Shown here: positions 7,416-15,956 of the stretch, piece after piece
Layout of the letters: each line of letters opens with the position of its first letter
How positions within the stretch are numbered: the first letter of the stretch is position 1
Program-made: the position numbers and the translations under genes
The notes under the pieces: model-generated
Told to the model about the DNA's origin: nothing
Databases searched by the model: none
The model's input: the letters and a program-made list of their open reading frames with translations, nothing else
Assembly: GCA_910586035.1 (NCBI GenBank)
Contig: CAJUHT010000022.1
Location: 1 to 31,465 of the forward strand
Source: an uncultured Christensenella sp.
GTDB lineage: Bacteria; Bacillota; Clostridia; Christensenellales; Borkfalkiaceae
DNA: 31,465 nucleotides
Direction: 5' to 3'

Positions 7416-7445
7416 AAGAACGGTTATGCGTGTTTTTCCGTTCTT
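7416..7445 (-). promoter_or_regulatory. Leader hairpin before the acidic zinc-ribbon gene
   Basis: AAGAACGG and CCGTTCTT (7416-7423 with 7438-7445) form a perfect 8-bp stem in the 5' leader, ending four bases before the AAGGGG ribosome-binding site. It may affect message stability or initiation. Confidence 0.45.
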
Positions 7446-7458
7446 TCTTTGCTGTAAC

Positions 7459-7487
7459 ATTATATTAGTATTTAAAAAGTTTGTAAA
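7459..7487 (-). promoter_or_regulatory. Vegetative promoter of the acidic zinc-ribbon gene
   Basis: TTTACA (7487-7482), 17 bases, TATAAT (7464-7459). The start is predicted near 7452, giving a leader of about 50 bases. Confidence 0.65.
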
Positions 7488-7540
7488 CTGTTTTAATAAA
7501 ATATTTTAGCTATTTTTGCAAAAATATTTACTTTGCAAGC

Positions 7541-7577
7541 AAAAAAAACGGACAAGCCGAATTTTTCAGCCCGTCCG
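7541..7577 (-). terminator. Terminator of the propeller-like lipoprotein gene
   Basis: A 13-bp stem with several G-U pairs (7549-7561 with 7565-7577) and a three-base loop is followed in the minus direction by eight U residues. Confidence 0.75.
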
Positions 7578-7595
7578 CTCAATCTTTAATTTATA

Positions 7596-9866
7596 TTACT
7601 CGTTGTCCTGCGCTTCTTCTTCGGCTTTTTCGCCCTCTTCCGCGCCGTAAACGTCTATATCCTTATCGTCCGTTATGTCGATTTTTATCTTCTTGCTTTC
7701 AACGACTTCGCCCTTACCGCGCTTGCGCCTTATAAGGAAGATTGTAAGCACAGTCGCTCCGCCTATTACAAGCAGACCCAACGCAACCATACCTATGATA
7801 AAGCCCGCCTTAGCGCCCGCGGAAAGCCCCTGCCACCAGGTGCTGTCGTCTACGGGATAGCTCTTCATATACTCCGTCTTGAAATTGCCGCGCATAGCCT
7901 TGGCGTCGCCGTCGGTCATTTTGCCCAATACGGAGTAATAATAATTGCGGGAGTTTGCGTAAACCTTTTCGCCGTTAATCGTCTTAAAGTCGTCGGCGTA
8001 TTCTTCCCAATCGCCGGTAACGGCGGCATAGTCCTTGTAAATTTGTACGGAAGCTTCGGAATACGCGTATTCCTTGTCCTTCCCCAAAACGTCCGTATAC
8101 GCCTTAACCAGTTCGTCGATATAATTTACGTCGCCGCTGAACCAAAGGTATTTAAGCGCGTTGGAAAGTCCATCGTACGCCTTGGAACCGTCGGCGTTCT
8201 CTTCCTTGTCGTACTCCTCGATTTTCTCGGTAACGCCCTCGAATTTATCGTTTAGCGCGTCTATTTCTTTGTTGGTCATTATGCCGTTCGCGCCCTGCAA
8301 GTCGCAAACCATAACGTAGTTGAAGGAGGTCATACCCTCGGCTTCGCTTGCATACAGCAACTTGTTGCCTACAAACTCGGGCATATACCAGCCGCTACAC
8401 GCGTCTAAATCGAGAATTTTAACGCTCTTATAGGTCAGCTCCTCGTCGACGGTTTCGGGATATTTGAGATAGTCGTCCTCGCTGCCGTCAACCGCAAGCC
8501 TGTTTACCGTGTAGCCGTTGCCGCCCGTTACCGAGTAGTAAAGATAGGTATGCCCCAGCTCTTCCCTTACCGCAAGCACCGTTGCGCTCGCCGCGTCGGA
8601 AACCGTAAGCGCTTCGCCCATCTTTCCTTTTTCGATAGGGCTTCTCGTAATGCCCGAAGAGCTTGCGTCTATTGCGTAAAGCGTGCCGTCTATTTCGCAA
8701 TAGGTGTAATCGGAGCTTACTTCCTTGCTGATAAACGCGGCTTGGTCCTTGTTTTTATCCACCGCGTCCCAACTTGCGTCAATCTTTCCGTCCGTCGTGC
8801 CGAGCGCTTCGTTGGAAAGCGTAAACAAACTGTTGGTGCTTCTCGAATCCTTGCGGTTATAGTAAAGCACGCCGTCCTTATACCACTTTATTTCGTAGGT
8901 GTAGGGGTCGTTTATAAGCTGATACTGCTTGTCCTTCTGATAATGATAGGAATAATTGAGCTGACCAACTCTGCCCGACTCGTAGTCAACCTTGCCTATG
9001 CCGTCGAAAACGTAATCGCCGAGGTTGATATATACGGGGTCCTTGGAAGCGTCGTAGTCCTCTATGTCGGAAAAATCGTACTCGCGGGGGCTTTCGGTAA
9101 CGTCCGCCCTTACCCTGTATAGCTGGTTGTAGGCGTACGTGGTGCCGCTTCCGTCCAAAAACTGCGGAACGCTCATAGTATAATAAGCGTAGGGGTTTTC
9201 GGCGTCGACCGTGTCGAACGCATATCCCGCCACGTTGTAGGCAAGAATGGTGTTTTTGCCCGTATTGCAGTTGACCGAGTGAATGTTGGTAACCGAAGTA
9301 CCGTACAGATTCTCGCTGAGCGCGTAGAGAATATAAACCGTTCCGTCCACGTTTACGTAGCGGTAGTCAACCGCGTTATCAGAACACTGCCAGATGTAGC
9401 CGTCGGTAGTGCCCGTGCCGTCAAGCTTGGTGCGCTTGAAATCGAGGTTGGAGTTAAGCACCTCGCCGTCCGTATTCTTCTGCGTGGAAGGCGTGGTGTA
9501 ATAAATGTAACCGTCGTAGATATACAGTCCGGCTTTGTAACTGCCCGAATAAATTACCGAGGGAACTACCGTTTGCGTGTTGGAATAATTTCCGCTGTTG
9601 AGGTCGTCCTTCTTAATTCTCTGTACCGAGCCCTTCAAAACCGAGCCGAACTTGTTCTGGTCGGTATTGTTCGCCTTGCCGTTGATAAAATAGACGTAGT
9701 CGTTTGTTTCGGTAACAAAGCCGCCGTTGGTGCCCGCAACGTATTGCGAGGTATCCTTAACCGACACTCCCGTCCATTTTGTTTGGCAAGCGGGTGCAAA
9801 AGCAAGGGTTGCAAGTGAAATTGCCGCAACCGACGTGCATATAATTTTAGTAAACCGTTTACTCAT
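7596..9866 (-). CDS. Large surface protein, signal peptide plus C-terminal membrane anchor, propeller-like ectodomain
   Basis: The function is unknown. The 756-aa product has a signal peptide ending at C27 in LAFAPAC, a poor lipobox, so lipidation is uncertain. The long ectodomain contains recurring YVYFING, LYIYDGYIYYT and DGVLYYN strands, like the DUF5050-type beta-propellers of Clostridia. A single transmembrane helix follows at about 687-712, then a basic stop-transfer cluster and an acidic cytoplasmic tail of about 44 residues. The ATG at 9866 is chosen over an in-frame start 34 codons earlier because GGAG precedes it and the signal peptide starts there. It has its own TTGCGT-17-TATAAT promoter and terminator, so it is monocistronic. 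Confidence 0.75.
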   Translation of the reverse strand: MSKRFTKIICTSVAAISLATLAFAPACQTKWTGVSVKDTSQYVAGTNGGFVTETNDYVYFINGKANNTDQNKFGSVLKGSVQRIKKDDLNSGNYSNTQTVVPSVIYSGSYKAGLYIYDGYIYYTTPSTQKNTDGEVLNSNLDFKRTKLDGTGTTDGYIWQCSDNAVDYRYVNVDGTVYILYALSENLYGTSVTNIHSVNCNTGKNTILAYNVAGYAFDTVDAENPYAYYTMSVPQFLDGSGTTYAYNQLYRVRADVTESPREYDFSDIEDYDASKDPVYINLGDYVFDGIGKVDYESGRVGQLNYSYHYQKDKQYQLINDPYTYEIKWYKDGVLYYNRKDSRSTNSLFTLSNEALGTTDGKIDASWDAVDKNKDQAAFISKEVSSDYTYCEIDGTLYAIDASSSGITRSPIEKGKMGEALTVSDAASATVLAVREELGHTYLYYSVTGGNGYTVNRLAVDGSEDDYLKYPETVDEELTYKSVKILDLDACSGWYMPEFVGNKLLYASEAEGMTSFNYVMVCDLQGANGIMTNKEIDALNDKFEGVTEKIEEYDKEENADGSKAYDGLSNALKYLWFSGDVNYIDELVKAYTDVLGKDKEYAYSEASVQIYKDYAAVTGDWEEYADDFKTINGEKVYANSRNYYYSVLGKMTDGDAKAMRGNFKTEYMKSYPVDDSTWWQGLSAGAKAGFIIGMVALGLLVIGGATVLTIFLIRRKRGKGEVVESKKIKIDITDDKDIDVYGAEEGEKAEEEAQDNE

Positions 9867-9882
9867 AATGTCTCCGTAACAG

Positions 9883-9901
9883 CCGCAAACGGTGTTTGCG
9901 G
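9883..9901 (-). promoter_or_regulatory. Leader hairpin before the propeller-like gene
   Basis: CCGCAAAC pairs with GTTTGCGG (9883-9890 with 9894-9901) around a three-base loop, ending nine bases before the GGAG ribosome-binding site. Confidence 0.4.
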
Positions 9902-9939
9902 GCGCGCCGAAAAGACGGCACTGCTTCTTATACCTTGTA

Positions 9940-9968
9940 ATTATACAACAATAACGCCGTTTACGCAA
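9940..9968 (-). promoter_or_regulatory. Vegetative promoter of the propeller-like gene
   Basis: TTGCGT (9968-9963), 17 bases, TATAAT (9945-9940). The predicted start near 9933 gives a leader of about 66 bases. Confidence 0.7.
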
Positions 9969-10046
9969 TAAAAAACGGCTGATTTTAAATAAAATTTATA
10001 GTAAAGGAGAACATATTTCACGGAAAATTTTGCTTTATTCGAACTA

Positions 10047-10262
10047 TTGAAACTACTCGGAGGAATTTCGGCGCAGCAGGGCGGCGTGCAGAATACGGAA
10101 GGTCAGACGACTGCGCCCCCGCAATTCGACGCTTCGGAACAGCGACAGACTTCCGAACGGCGGAACGCCGCGCCTCCCCAACAGGAGAGCCCGCCCAAAC
10201 ACAACGTTATGGCGGACGTAATAGAGCGGCACGAACGAATTTCTATGCGGGTAAGGAAATAG
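10047..10262 (+). CDS. Small Gln/Pro-rich protein with uncertain non-ATG start
   Basis: I do not recognise this family. From a TTG at 10047 the product is 71 aa: a short hydrophobic opening (LLGGIS), a low-complexity Gln/Pro/Ser/Thr middle, and a charged helical end (VMADVIERHERISMRVRK). The frame is open back to 10005, and the upstream codons read like protein (TENFALFELLKLLGG). A good AAAGGAG sits at 10003-10009 but no ATG, GTG or TTG follows at the right distance; an ACG at 10020, ten bases after it, would extend the protein by nine residues. No ribosome-binding site precedes the TTG. The opposite-strand frame is Arg-rich and looks like a shadow. It ends in TAG just before a strong hairpin. 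Confidence 0.5.
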   Translation: MKLLGGISAQQGGVQNTEGQTTAPPQFDASEQRQTSERRNAAPPQQESPPKHNVMADVIERHERISMRVRK

Positions 10263-10265
10263 AAA

Positions 10266-10291
10266 CCGCCCGCGCACTACGGCGCGGGCGG
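10266..10291. terminator. Bidirectional hairpin between the small gene and phosphofructokinase
   Basis: A perfect 10-bp G+C stem (10266-10275 with 10282-10291). In the minus direction it is followed by TTTCTATTT, so it probably ends the phosphofructokinase message 65 bases past its stop. It also lies three bases after the plus-strand small gene, where the U-tract is poor. Confidence 0.6.
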
Positions 10292-10356
10292 GCAAAATAA
10301 CATTTAATTTTTAAACGTGCAAACTAAAAAAAGCCAATCGACCTTAACTTGCGCGT

Positions 10357-11580
10357 TTATTTGACAAGCCTTAAATGTCTGGGCAGACCGTCCACCCAAA
10401 GGGGCGTAATTTCAGACTGTATCAGCGGGCGTATATAGTGTATAAGTTCGGGCGTAACGTACGTGCCGTCGGGGGTTATCCACTCGGTAGGCACCTTCTT
10501 TTCAACGTTGGCTATTTCGGAAACGTTAGCCAGCTCGGTTATGCACATATAGGGGTCCTCGGAAACGCGCTTCAAGCAGGCAACCATACCCGTCTTGCCC
10601 TCGAACGCCGCCTTTACCGCCGCGCCCGCGGAGTTGAATGCTTCGGTTACGTCTATGCGCGAAGTGATGTGCGCCGCACAGCGCTGTAAGGATGACAACT
10701 CAATCGCGCGGGTCTTTACGCCGAACTTTTCGGCAACCTTACCCGCCAGATACCTTGCCGTACCCGCAAGCTGTTTGTGCCCGAACGCGTCGACGTAGTC
10801 TACGTGCTCGGCTAATTCGCATACGTATCTGCCGTCCGCCACTTTAACCCCCTCTGAAACGGCTATGACTATCGAGCGGTTGTGCTGCAACATTTCGCCC
10901 GTCTTTTTTATGAACGCGTCAAGGTCGAACACGCGCTCGGGCAGATAAATCATATCCACGCCCTCGCAGTCCTCGCCGCGCGCAAGCGCCGCCGCCGCAG
11001 TAAGCCAACCTGCGTTTCTGCCCATAACCTCGATTACGGACACTACGGGATAGTCGTATACAAGACCGTCGCGTATAATTTCCTTGGTGGTTGCCGCGAT
11101 ATACTTTGCCGCCGAGCCGTAACCGGGAGTGTGGTCGGTGATGGCGAGGTCGTTATCTATCGTCTTGGGGCACCCCATAAAGCGTATGGGACTGCCGATT
11201 TTTTTGCCGTACTTGGAAAGCTTGTCTATGGTGTCCATAGAATCGTTGCCGCCGATATAGAAGAACGCGTAAATATCCAGCTCTTTAAGCGTTTCGAAAA
11301 TTTGCTCGTACGTCTTTTCGTTGCCCTCTATTGCCGGCAGTTTATAGCGGCAAGAGCCGAGAAAGGACGAAGGCGTACGCTTCAACAGGTCCATATCCAA
11401 GTCGTTTTTTATGTGCGTGGAAAGGTCCACAACGTCCCTGTCCAAAAGCCCTTTAATGCCGTGCACCATTCCGTAAACAACGTCGGCGCCCCTGTCCTTA
11501 GCCGTTTTAAATACGCCCAAAAGACTTGCGTTGATTACCGAAGTGGGACCGCCCGACTGCCCTACGATTACATTTTTCAT
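10357..11580 (-). CDS. pfp: PPi-dependent 6-phosphofructokinase
   Basis: This enzyme interconverts fructose 6-phosphate and fructose 1,6-bisphosphate in glycolysis. The 407-aa product carries the family motifs GGNDSMDT (110-117) and PKTIDNDL (138-145), with catalytic D142, and MGRNAGWL. ATP-using enzymes have glycines at two key points (GGDGS and PGTIDND). Here they are D113 and K139, the pair known to exclude ATP and select pyrophosphate. The direction is therefore reversible and energy-sparing, as in many anaerobes. AAGGGG precedes the ATG. It has its own TTGCTT-17-TATAAT promoter and stands alone. The PPi specificity is inferred from the residues. Confidence 0.9.
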   Translation of the reverse strand: MKNVIVGQSGGPTSVINASLLGVFKTAKDRGADVVYGMVHGIKGLLDRDVVDLSTHIKNDLDMDLLKRTPSSFLGSCRYKLPAIEGNEKTYEQIFETLKELDIYAFFYIGGNDSMDTIDKLSKYGKKIGSPIRFMGCPKTIDNDLAITDHTPGYGSAAKYIAATTKEIIRDGLVYDYPVVSVIEVMGRNAGWLTAAAALARGEDCEGVDMIYLPERVFDLDAFIKKTGEMLQHNRSIVIAVSEGVKVADGRYVCELAEHVDYVDAFGHKQLAGTARYLAGKVAEKFGVKTRAIELSSLQRCAAHITSRIDVTEAFNSAGAAVKAAFEGKTGMVACLKRVSEDPYMCITELANVSEIANVEKKVPTEWITPDGTYVTPELIHYIRPLIQSEITPLWVDGLPRHLRLVK

Positions 11581-11632
11581 TTATTTTCCCCTTAAAATTA
11601 TTCCCTGCGGCAAAACCGCAATACTTAATTCA

Positions 11633-11661
11633 ATTATAATATATCCGCGCCGAAAAAGCAA
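11633..11661 (-). promoter_or_regulatory. Vegetative promoter of the phosphofructokinase gene
   Basis: TTGCTT (11661-11656), 17 bases, TATAAT (11638-11633). The leader of about 45 bases holds a small hairpin (TGCGG with CCGCA, 11605-11619) and the AAGGGG site. Confidence 0.65.
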
Positions 11662-11705
11662 TATTTGAAACAAAATTTATATGCCGTTTATGCGGACAAA
11701 AGCGC

Positions 11706-11746
11706 GAAAAACAAAGTTCAAGGGGCGCGTTTCCGCACCCCTTGAA
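11706..11746 (-). terminator. Terminator of the pectinesterase gene
   Basis: A 13-bp stem with one G-U pair (11717-11729 with 11734-11746) closed by a GAAA tetraloop on the minus strand, followed by CTTTGTTTTT. Confidence 0.8.
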
Positions 11747-11762
11747 TTTTAAATATCATCTA

Positions 11763-14700
11763 TTATTCTACTGTTATTGAAAGGTTAACCAAACCTGTAC
11801 CTTTACCAGCAACGCCGCAATAAATTTTAACGGAGACAAATTCCGCAGACGCAGTAACTACGTTATTCTCAAAAGTATATGCTCCGTTTACTTTTCCTGC
11901 CGTTGTAGTGCCTTCCAACGTACCAACCACGTTGCCGCCAGCGTCAAGAAAATCTATTTTAAGGAATTTGCTTGCATTGCCCGAACTTGTTGTAAAGCCT
12001 GTTGCAGAAACGGTTGCCTTTGTTCCCGTAGCCGTCAACACAAGACACTTGGTAGGTTCGAGCTTTAACGCCGTAACAGGAGTTGCGTCCGTGCTTTGCG
12101 TCGTTACAGGATTACCTTCGGTAGTCCACGCGGCGTCGTTCTCTCCGCCGTACGTATAGGTGTACGTTACTTCCGTTACGGGGCAGTCGAACTCTATTCC
12201 GCTTATGTAAAGGTTAGTTCCCGCTTTTCTGGCAATTGTAATAACGCCGTCCTCAGTTACCTCATACGTTGCAACTTTTTCTACGGGCGTTACTTCCGTT
12301 CCGTTTACAAGCAATACGGAATTATCGTAAGTTTTAATCTTTATAGTCGTACCTTTAACTCCCACAAACTTAATATAGGAAGTGTCGGCGCTGAATCTCA
12401 ACCAACTGTTGTTTACAACGCAACCGGAGAACTCTAATTTTCCGTCAGACTTTTCCTCGGTACCGTCGGTTCTGCCGTCGTTTACGTAAGTGTAAACGTA
12501 GCTGTCTTTAACGGGAACCATTATAGAAATAGTTTTAAAATAAGTGTTTCCGTCGCCCGCCTTGCGTTTAATCGTAACTTCGCCGTCTTCGGCAACAGTA
12601 AACGTTACTGCGCCGTTTTCGGCTAATACCTCGCGCTCCGTTCCGTCGTTTATCATTAACGATGCCGTAGCGTTATAAACGCCCAAGGTTACAACCGTAC
12701 CCTTTAAAGCGGTAAAATGAATGCTGTCCGTATCGGCGGCAAATCTAATCCAGTCGCCGTTTGCAGCCAAGCCCTCGAACTTGATTTTACCCTGACTCTT
12801 AACTTCGCTTCCCGAAACGTAAACGTAGCTGATATTTTGGTTTACGGTAGGGTCGGCGTCTTCGTACGTCGCATAAAGAGCGGTATCCGCGGTCAAAGCG
12901 GTGCCGTATTCAAATGCATCCGTATGTTCCGCGTTCGTATACACCCCTGTTAAAACATAACCTTCGATAGCAAACAGCTCTTCGGCTAACGCCTTAGTAA
13001 GTTTAACGTTTTTATATACGGCGATTGAAGCTCCGTCAAGCGCGCCCGCATCGAGCGTTATAGTTATCTTTTCGTTAGTGCCCGCCCAAGGAGTTTTATA
13101 CGAAACCTGATTGTTCGTCATTGCAAAAATCGTGTATACGTCCGCGTATTTGGCGGCGTCAGCCTCCGCGGGAACGTCCCAAAGATTTTTAGCCGCTTCG
13201 CCCGTACCTACTTGCACGGGAGTTGCAACCGCGCCTTCACCGGTATTATTATATTCTAAGAATTGCGCGTCCTTAGGTTCGCCGGCGCCCATACCCACAT
13301 ATCTCGAAGTGTTCTTTGCAATATGTCCGCCTATCCTTGAATTCATAACCATAACGGCGGCGTCCGCGCCCCAGGCTCTGCCAATCGCGCTGAGTCCTTC
13401 GGGAACGCCTTCTTCTGCGGTGAAGTCGCAATCGTCGAAAATCGCGCCGTAAGTTACCTTTGTTCCCGAGCCGTTATTGCCCTTGAACGCCGTCATATAT
13501 CCGCCCTGATTTGCTTTAACGTGCTTAATTTGCCTTATTTCGCAACCCGTAAAGTACGTAGTGCCGTTGCTACCAAAAATGAAGTCCGTTACGCCTTCTA
13601 TCAAGCAATTCTTAAATACGTGTCTGCCCGTAAACAATTCGAGAGTATCCTGATAGCCGAGCAAAGTACAATTTTCAACCGTTACCTTATCAGCCTGTAC
13701 AAGCATAGCGAGCGCGCGGTGTTCGCTGAACCCTTCGCCCATTCTCTCGTCAAAGTGCTCCTTGCAGTTGAAGTAATTGGAAACGATTACGTTCTTCATT
13801 GTAAAGCCGACGGCTTTTTCGCGTACGTTTAACGTAGAAGTGGAGTCCGTAGTATGAACGTATCCGCTTTCGTCCCTTTCGCCGAAAAGGCTATCCCACT
13901 CTATCATAGAATAACCGGTTTCGCCCGTACCCGCGCCTATAAGCGTAAGGTTGGGAACGTTTATTTCCAACTTTTCGTTATAAAGACCAGCCGCCAAAGT
14001 TATCGTCTTTTCAGCCTCGTCGGGAATACCGCAATTCTCTAAGAATTCGAGAGCCTGATGGATAGTCTTAAACTGGTATTCGTTTTGCGCGTTCTTTATG
14101 CCTACGTTATCATCCGAGATAATTGCGTCAACTTTTACCGCAACGGATTTGGCTTGCGTAAGGTCCTCTATTCCGCTGATTACGTATACTTCGAATATAT
14201 CCGATACCGTCGTGCCGTCGAGAGTTACGGTTACGGTCTTTTTACCCGCCGAAGATATATCGTTGCCCGAAATAGTGTAGCCCGAATTTATCAGGAAATC
14301 CTGAGTCTTTTTATCCGCGCCGTCGCCTATCGAACCTTTAACGGTTACGGTTAAGCCTTCGGATGAGAATTGCTCGCCCAAAATATACAACTCGCGCAAA
14401 TGCTGATTTACGTAAATTCCGTTGTAAGAATTCTTAATTCCGTCTTTAATAGCATTTTTGCCGAGAGAAAGAGATTCTACCGCGTAAACCGTTACGTCTA
14501 TCGAAGCTTTATAATCTTTCTCCCCGTCGTTATAAGTAAGATTAACCTTGTATATGCCTGACTGAGTGGTATCTACGGCGGAATAGTCGATAGTCAAACC
14601 CGCGTCGTCAAGCTCCAAAGGCTCGGTACGCATCGTTTCGCTGTATACCTTATTCAGCTCAATGCCCGCTTTCGTATAAGTCTGCCCTACAAAGTAAGAG

Positions 14701-15623
14701 GTTGTACCCGCGCCCACAACTTCGATTGAAGCCAAAGGCGTATCCTTTACCCTGCATTTAAATTGCGCGTAAAAAATATCGGACGTGCCGCTCGTTCTTG
14801 TAAGCGAATACCTACCCTTAGCCGCCAAAGGAATTTTAACTTCTCTTATGGGGCTTGCATTATGCGCGGAATAAGACACTTCTTCCGTTGTTCCGTCCGG
14901 CTTTGTAAGCACGAGTTTTTGCCAGGTTGTTACGCCCGAAGAACCGTTTTGTACGTGAATAATCAACTCGCCAGCCTCGGGAGCATTGATATAGAACGCG
15001 TCGGCAGTTCCTCCGAGCTTAATGGATTTAGTATAAGACGCGTCGGAAACCTCAGCGCCGTTTTCTTCGTTAGCATAAACTGTGTTCTTCGTTCTGTTGC
15101 GGACTTCGGTATTCGAACCTACGGTAAATATGCTTACCTTTCTTTCTGCTTCCGTCTTAGCCGATTCAAACTTTTCCGTTACGTTTACGGAATAAGTTAC
15201 GTCCATATACTTATCTTCTTCGCCTTCCGAAGGTTTAGCCACGCCGCACTTAGTACACTTATCGTCCGTTCCCCAAGTGTGCGCTTCGCTTGTAATCGTG
15301 CCTTCGCCGCACGCGCACTCGCCCTTATGCGTGCCGTCGCCGTTATCCGTATAAGTATATTTGTGAGTGTGCTGTTCGCCGGAAGTAATAGCCGCGTCGC
15401 ACTTATCGCAAACTTTGTTGCCGTCGGCGTCTACGTGCGCTTCGTTGGTTATGGGCTCCTTACCGCAATCGCAAGTTCCGTTGTGCGTGCCGTCGGCGTT
15501 ATCGGTATAAGAATAGCTATGGGTATGCCCATTGTCTTTCTTACAACCCGCAATGCCTGCCGCGCCCGTTCCGATTACGCCCGCGATAATAAACACGGAC
15601 AACACCTTGGTTAATTTATTCAT
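11763..15623 (-). CDS. Multidomain lipoprotein with pectinesterase (CE8) domain
   Basis: The 1286-aa product probably demethylates pectin at the cell surface. It has a lipoprotein signal peptide with a clean IAGC lipobox (C27). Two tandem His/Cys modules of about 50 residues follow (33-80 and 85-131; each has HTHxYxYTDN, a CxCG and a CxxC, so a metal-binding fold is likely). A beta-rich region leads to a Big_3-like Ig fold (about 300-380). The beta-helix pectinesterase domain (about 500-840) has GYQDT with Q658/D659, D680 in DFIFG and R749 in GRAW, all expected catalytic residues. The C-terminal third has two related beta modules (about 930-1035 and 1040-1150) and a last beta-domain, perhaps carbohydrate-binding. 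GGGAG precedes the ATG. Confidence 0.85.
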   Translation of the reverse strand: MNKLTKVLSVFIIAGVIGTGAAGIAGCKKDNGHTHSYSYTDNADGTHNGTCDCGKEPITNEAHVDADGNKVCDKCDAAITSGEQHTHKYTYTDNGDGTHKGECACGEGTITSEAHTWGTDDKCTKCGVAKPSEGEEDKYMDVTYSVNVTEKFESAKTEAERKVSIFTVGSNTEVRNRTKNTVYANEENGAEVSDASYTKSIKLGGTADAFYINAPEAGELIIHVQNGSSGVTTWQKLVLTKPDGTTEEVSYSAHNASPIREVKIPLAAKGRYSLTRTSGTSDIFYAQFKCRVKDTPLASIEVVGAGTTSYFVGQTYTKAGIELNKVYSETMRTEPLELDDAGLTIDYSAVDTTQSGIYKVNLTYNDGEKDYKASIDVTVYAVESLSLGKNAIKDGIKNSYNGIYVNQHLRELYILGEQFSSEGLTVTVKGSIGDGADKKTQDFLINSGYTISGNDISSAGKKTVTVTLDGTTVSDIFEVYVISGIEDLTQAKSVAVKVDAIISDDNVGIKNAQNEYQFKTIHQALEFLENCGIPDEAEKTITLAAGLYNEKLEINVPNLTLIGAGTGETGYSMIEWDSLFGERDESGYVHTTDSTSTLNVREKAVGFTMKNVIVSNYFNCKEHFDERMGEGFSEHRALAMLVQADKVTVENCTLLGYQDTLELFTGRHVFKNCLIEGVTDFIFGSNGTTYFTGCEIRQIKHVKANQGGYMTAFKGNNGSGTKVTYGAIFDDCDFTAEEGVPEGLSAIGRAWGADAAVMVMNSRIGGHIAKNTSRYVGMGAGEPKDAQFLEYNNTGEGAVATPVQVGTGEAAKNLWDVPAEADAAKYADVYTIFAMTNNQVSYKTPWAGTNEKITITLDAGALDGASIAVYKNVKLTKALAEELFAIEGYVLTGVYTNAEHTDAFEYGTALTADTALYATYEDADPTVNQNISYVYVSGSEVKSQGKIKFEGLAANGDWIRFAADTDSIHFTALKGTVVTLGVYNATASLMINDGTEREVLAENGAVTFTVAEDGEVTIKRKAGDGNTYFKTISIMVPVKDSYVYTYVNDGRTDGTEEKSDGKLEFSGCVVNNSWLRFSADTSYIKFVGVKGTTIKIKTYDNSVLLVNGTEVTPVEKVATYEVTEDGVITIARKAGTNLYISGIEFDCPVTEVTYTYTYGGENDAAWTTEGNPVTTQSTDATPVTALKLEPTKCLVLTATGTKATVSATGFTTSSGNASKFLKIDFLDAGGNVVGTLEGTTTAGKVNGAYTFENNVVTASAEFVSVKIYCGVAGKGTGLVNLSITVE

Positions 15624-15679
15624 TTAATTCTCCCTGTTTTTGAAATACGCCTCTTTCTTAAATACCTTTAAAAATATTT

Positions 15680-15727
15680 GCGCGGTGCCGCAAGGCACCG
15701 CGCCCTTCTTTTAAGCATTAAAGAAGG
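15680..15727 (-). promoter_or_regulatory. Tandem hairpins in the pectinesterase leader
   Basis: In the 130-base leader the minus strand forms an 8-bp stem (15720-15727 with 15704-15711) and, directly adjoining, a perfect 10-bp stem with a TTGC loop (15694-15703 with 15680-15689). The second is followed by AAATATTTTT. It resembles an imperfect terminator ahead of the gene, so attenuation is possible; message stabilisation is the alternative. Confidence 0.45.
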
Positions 15728-15760
15728 TGCGTTTTTCAACATTATATTATTAGTAAATTT

Positions 15761-15789
15761 ATTCTATCACCGCTAAACAGCCTTGTCAA
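15761..15789 (-). promoter_or_regulatory. Vegetative promoter of the pectinesterase gene
   Basis: A perfect TTGACA (15789-15784), 17 bases, TAGAAT (15766-15761). The predicted start is near 15754. Confidence 0.75.
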
Positions 15790-15890
15790 TAAAAAAAGTA
15801 AAAAAATCACTCATTTTGTTGTTTAAAAACATATTTTAACCGTAAAAAATGTTTACTGTTGACTTTTATTTCCGGCTTGCCCGCCAAAGC

Positions 15891-15921
15891 GAAAAAACCG
15901 CCCGTAAAAACGGACGGTTTT
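15891..15921 (-). terminator. Terminator of the leucine-rich-repeat gene
   Basis: An 11-bp stem with one G-U pair (15894-15904 with 15911-15921) and a six-base loop. The U-run continues past the stem in the minus direction. Confidence 0.75.
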
Positions 15922-15956
15922 ATGCTTTTATACCCATAACGGGCAATATTTACTTT

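Noticed and set aside
9867..9968. Longer start for the propeller-like protein
   Set aside because: The extra 34 residues would cover the promoter and leader hairpin; the GGAG site and signal peptide fit the ATG at 9866.
14763..15614. Long plus-strand open frame (283 codons) opposite the pectinesterase lipoprotein
   Set aside because: It lies wholly antisense to a gene with clear domains. Its translation is Arg/Ser/Tyr-rich with no recognisable family, and it has no ribosome-binding site.
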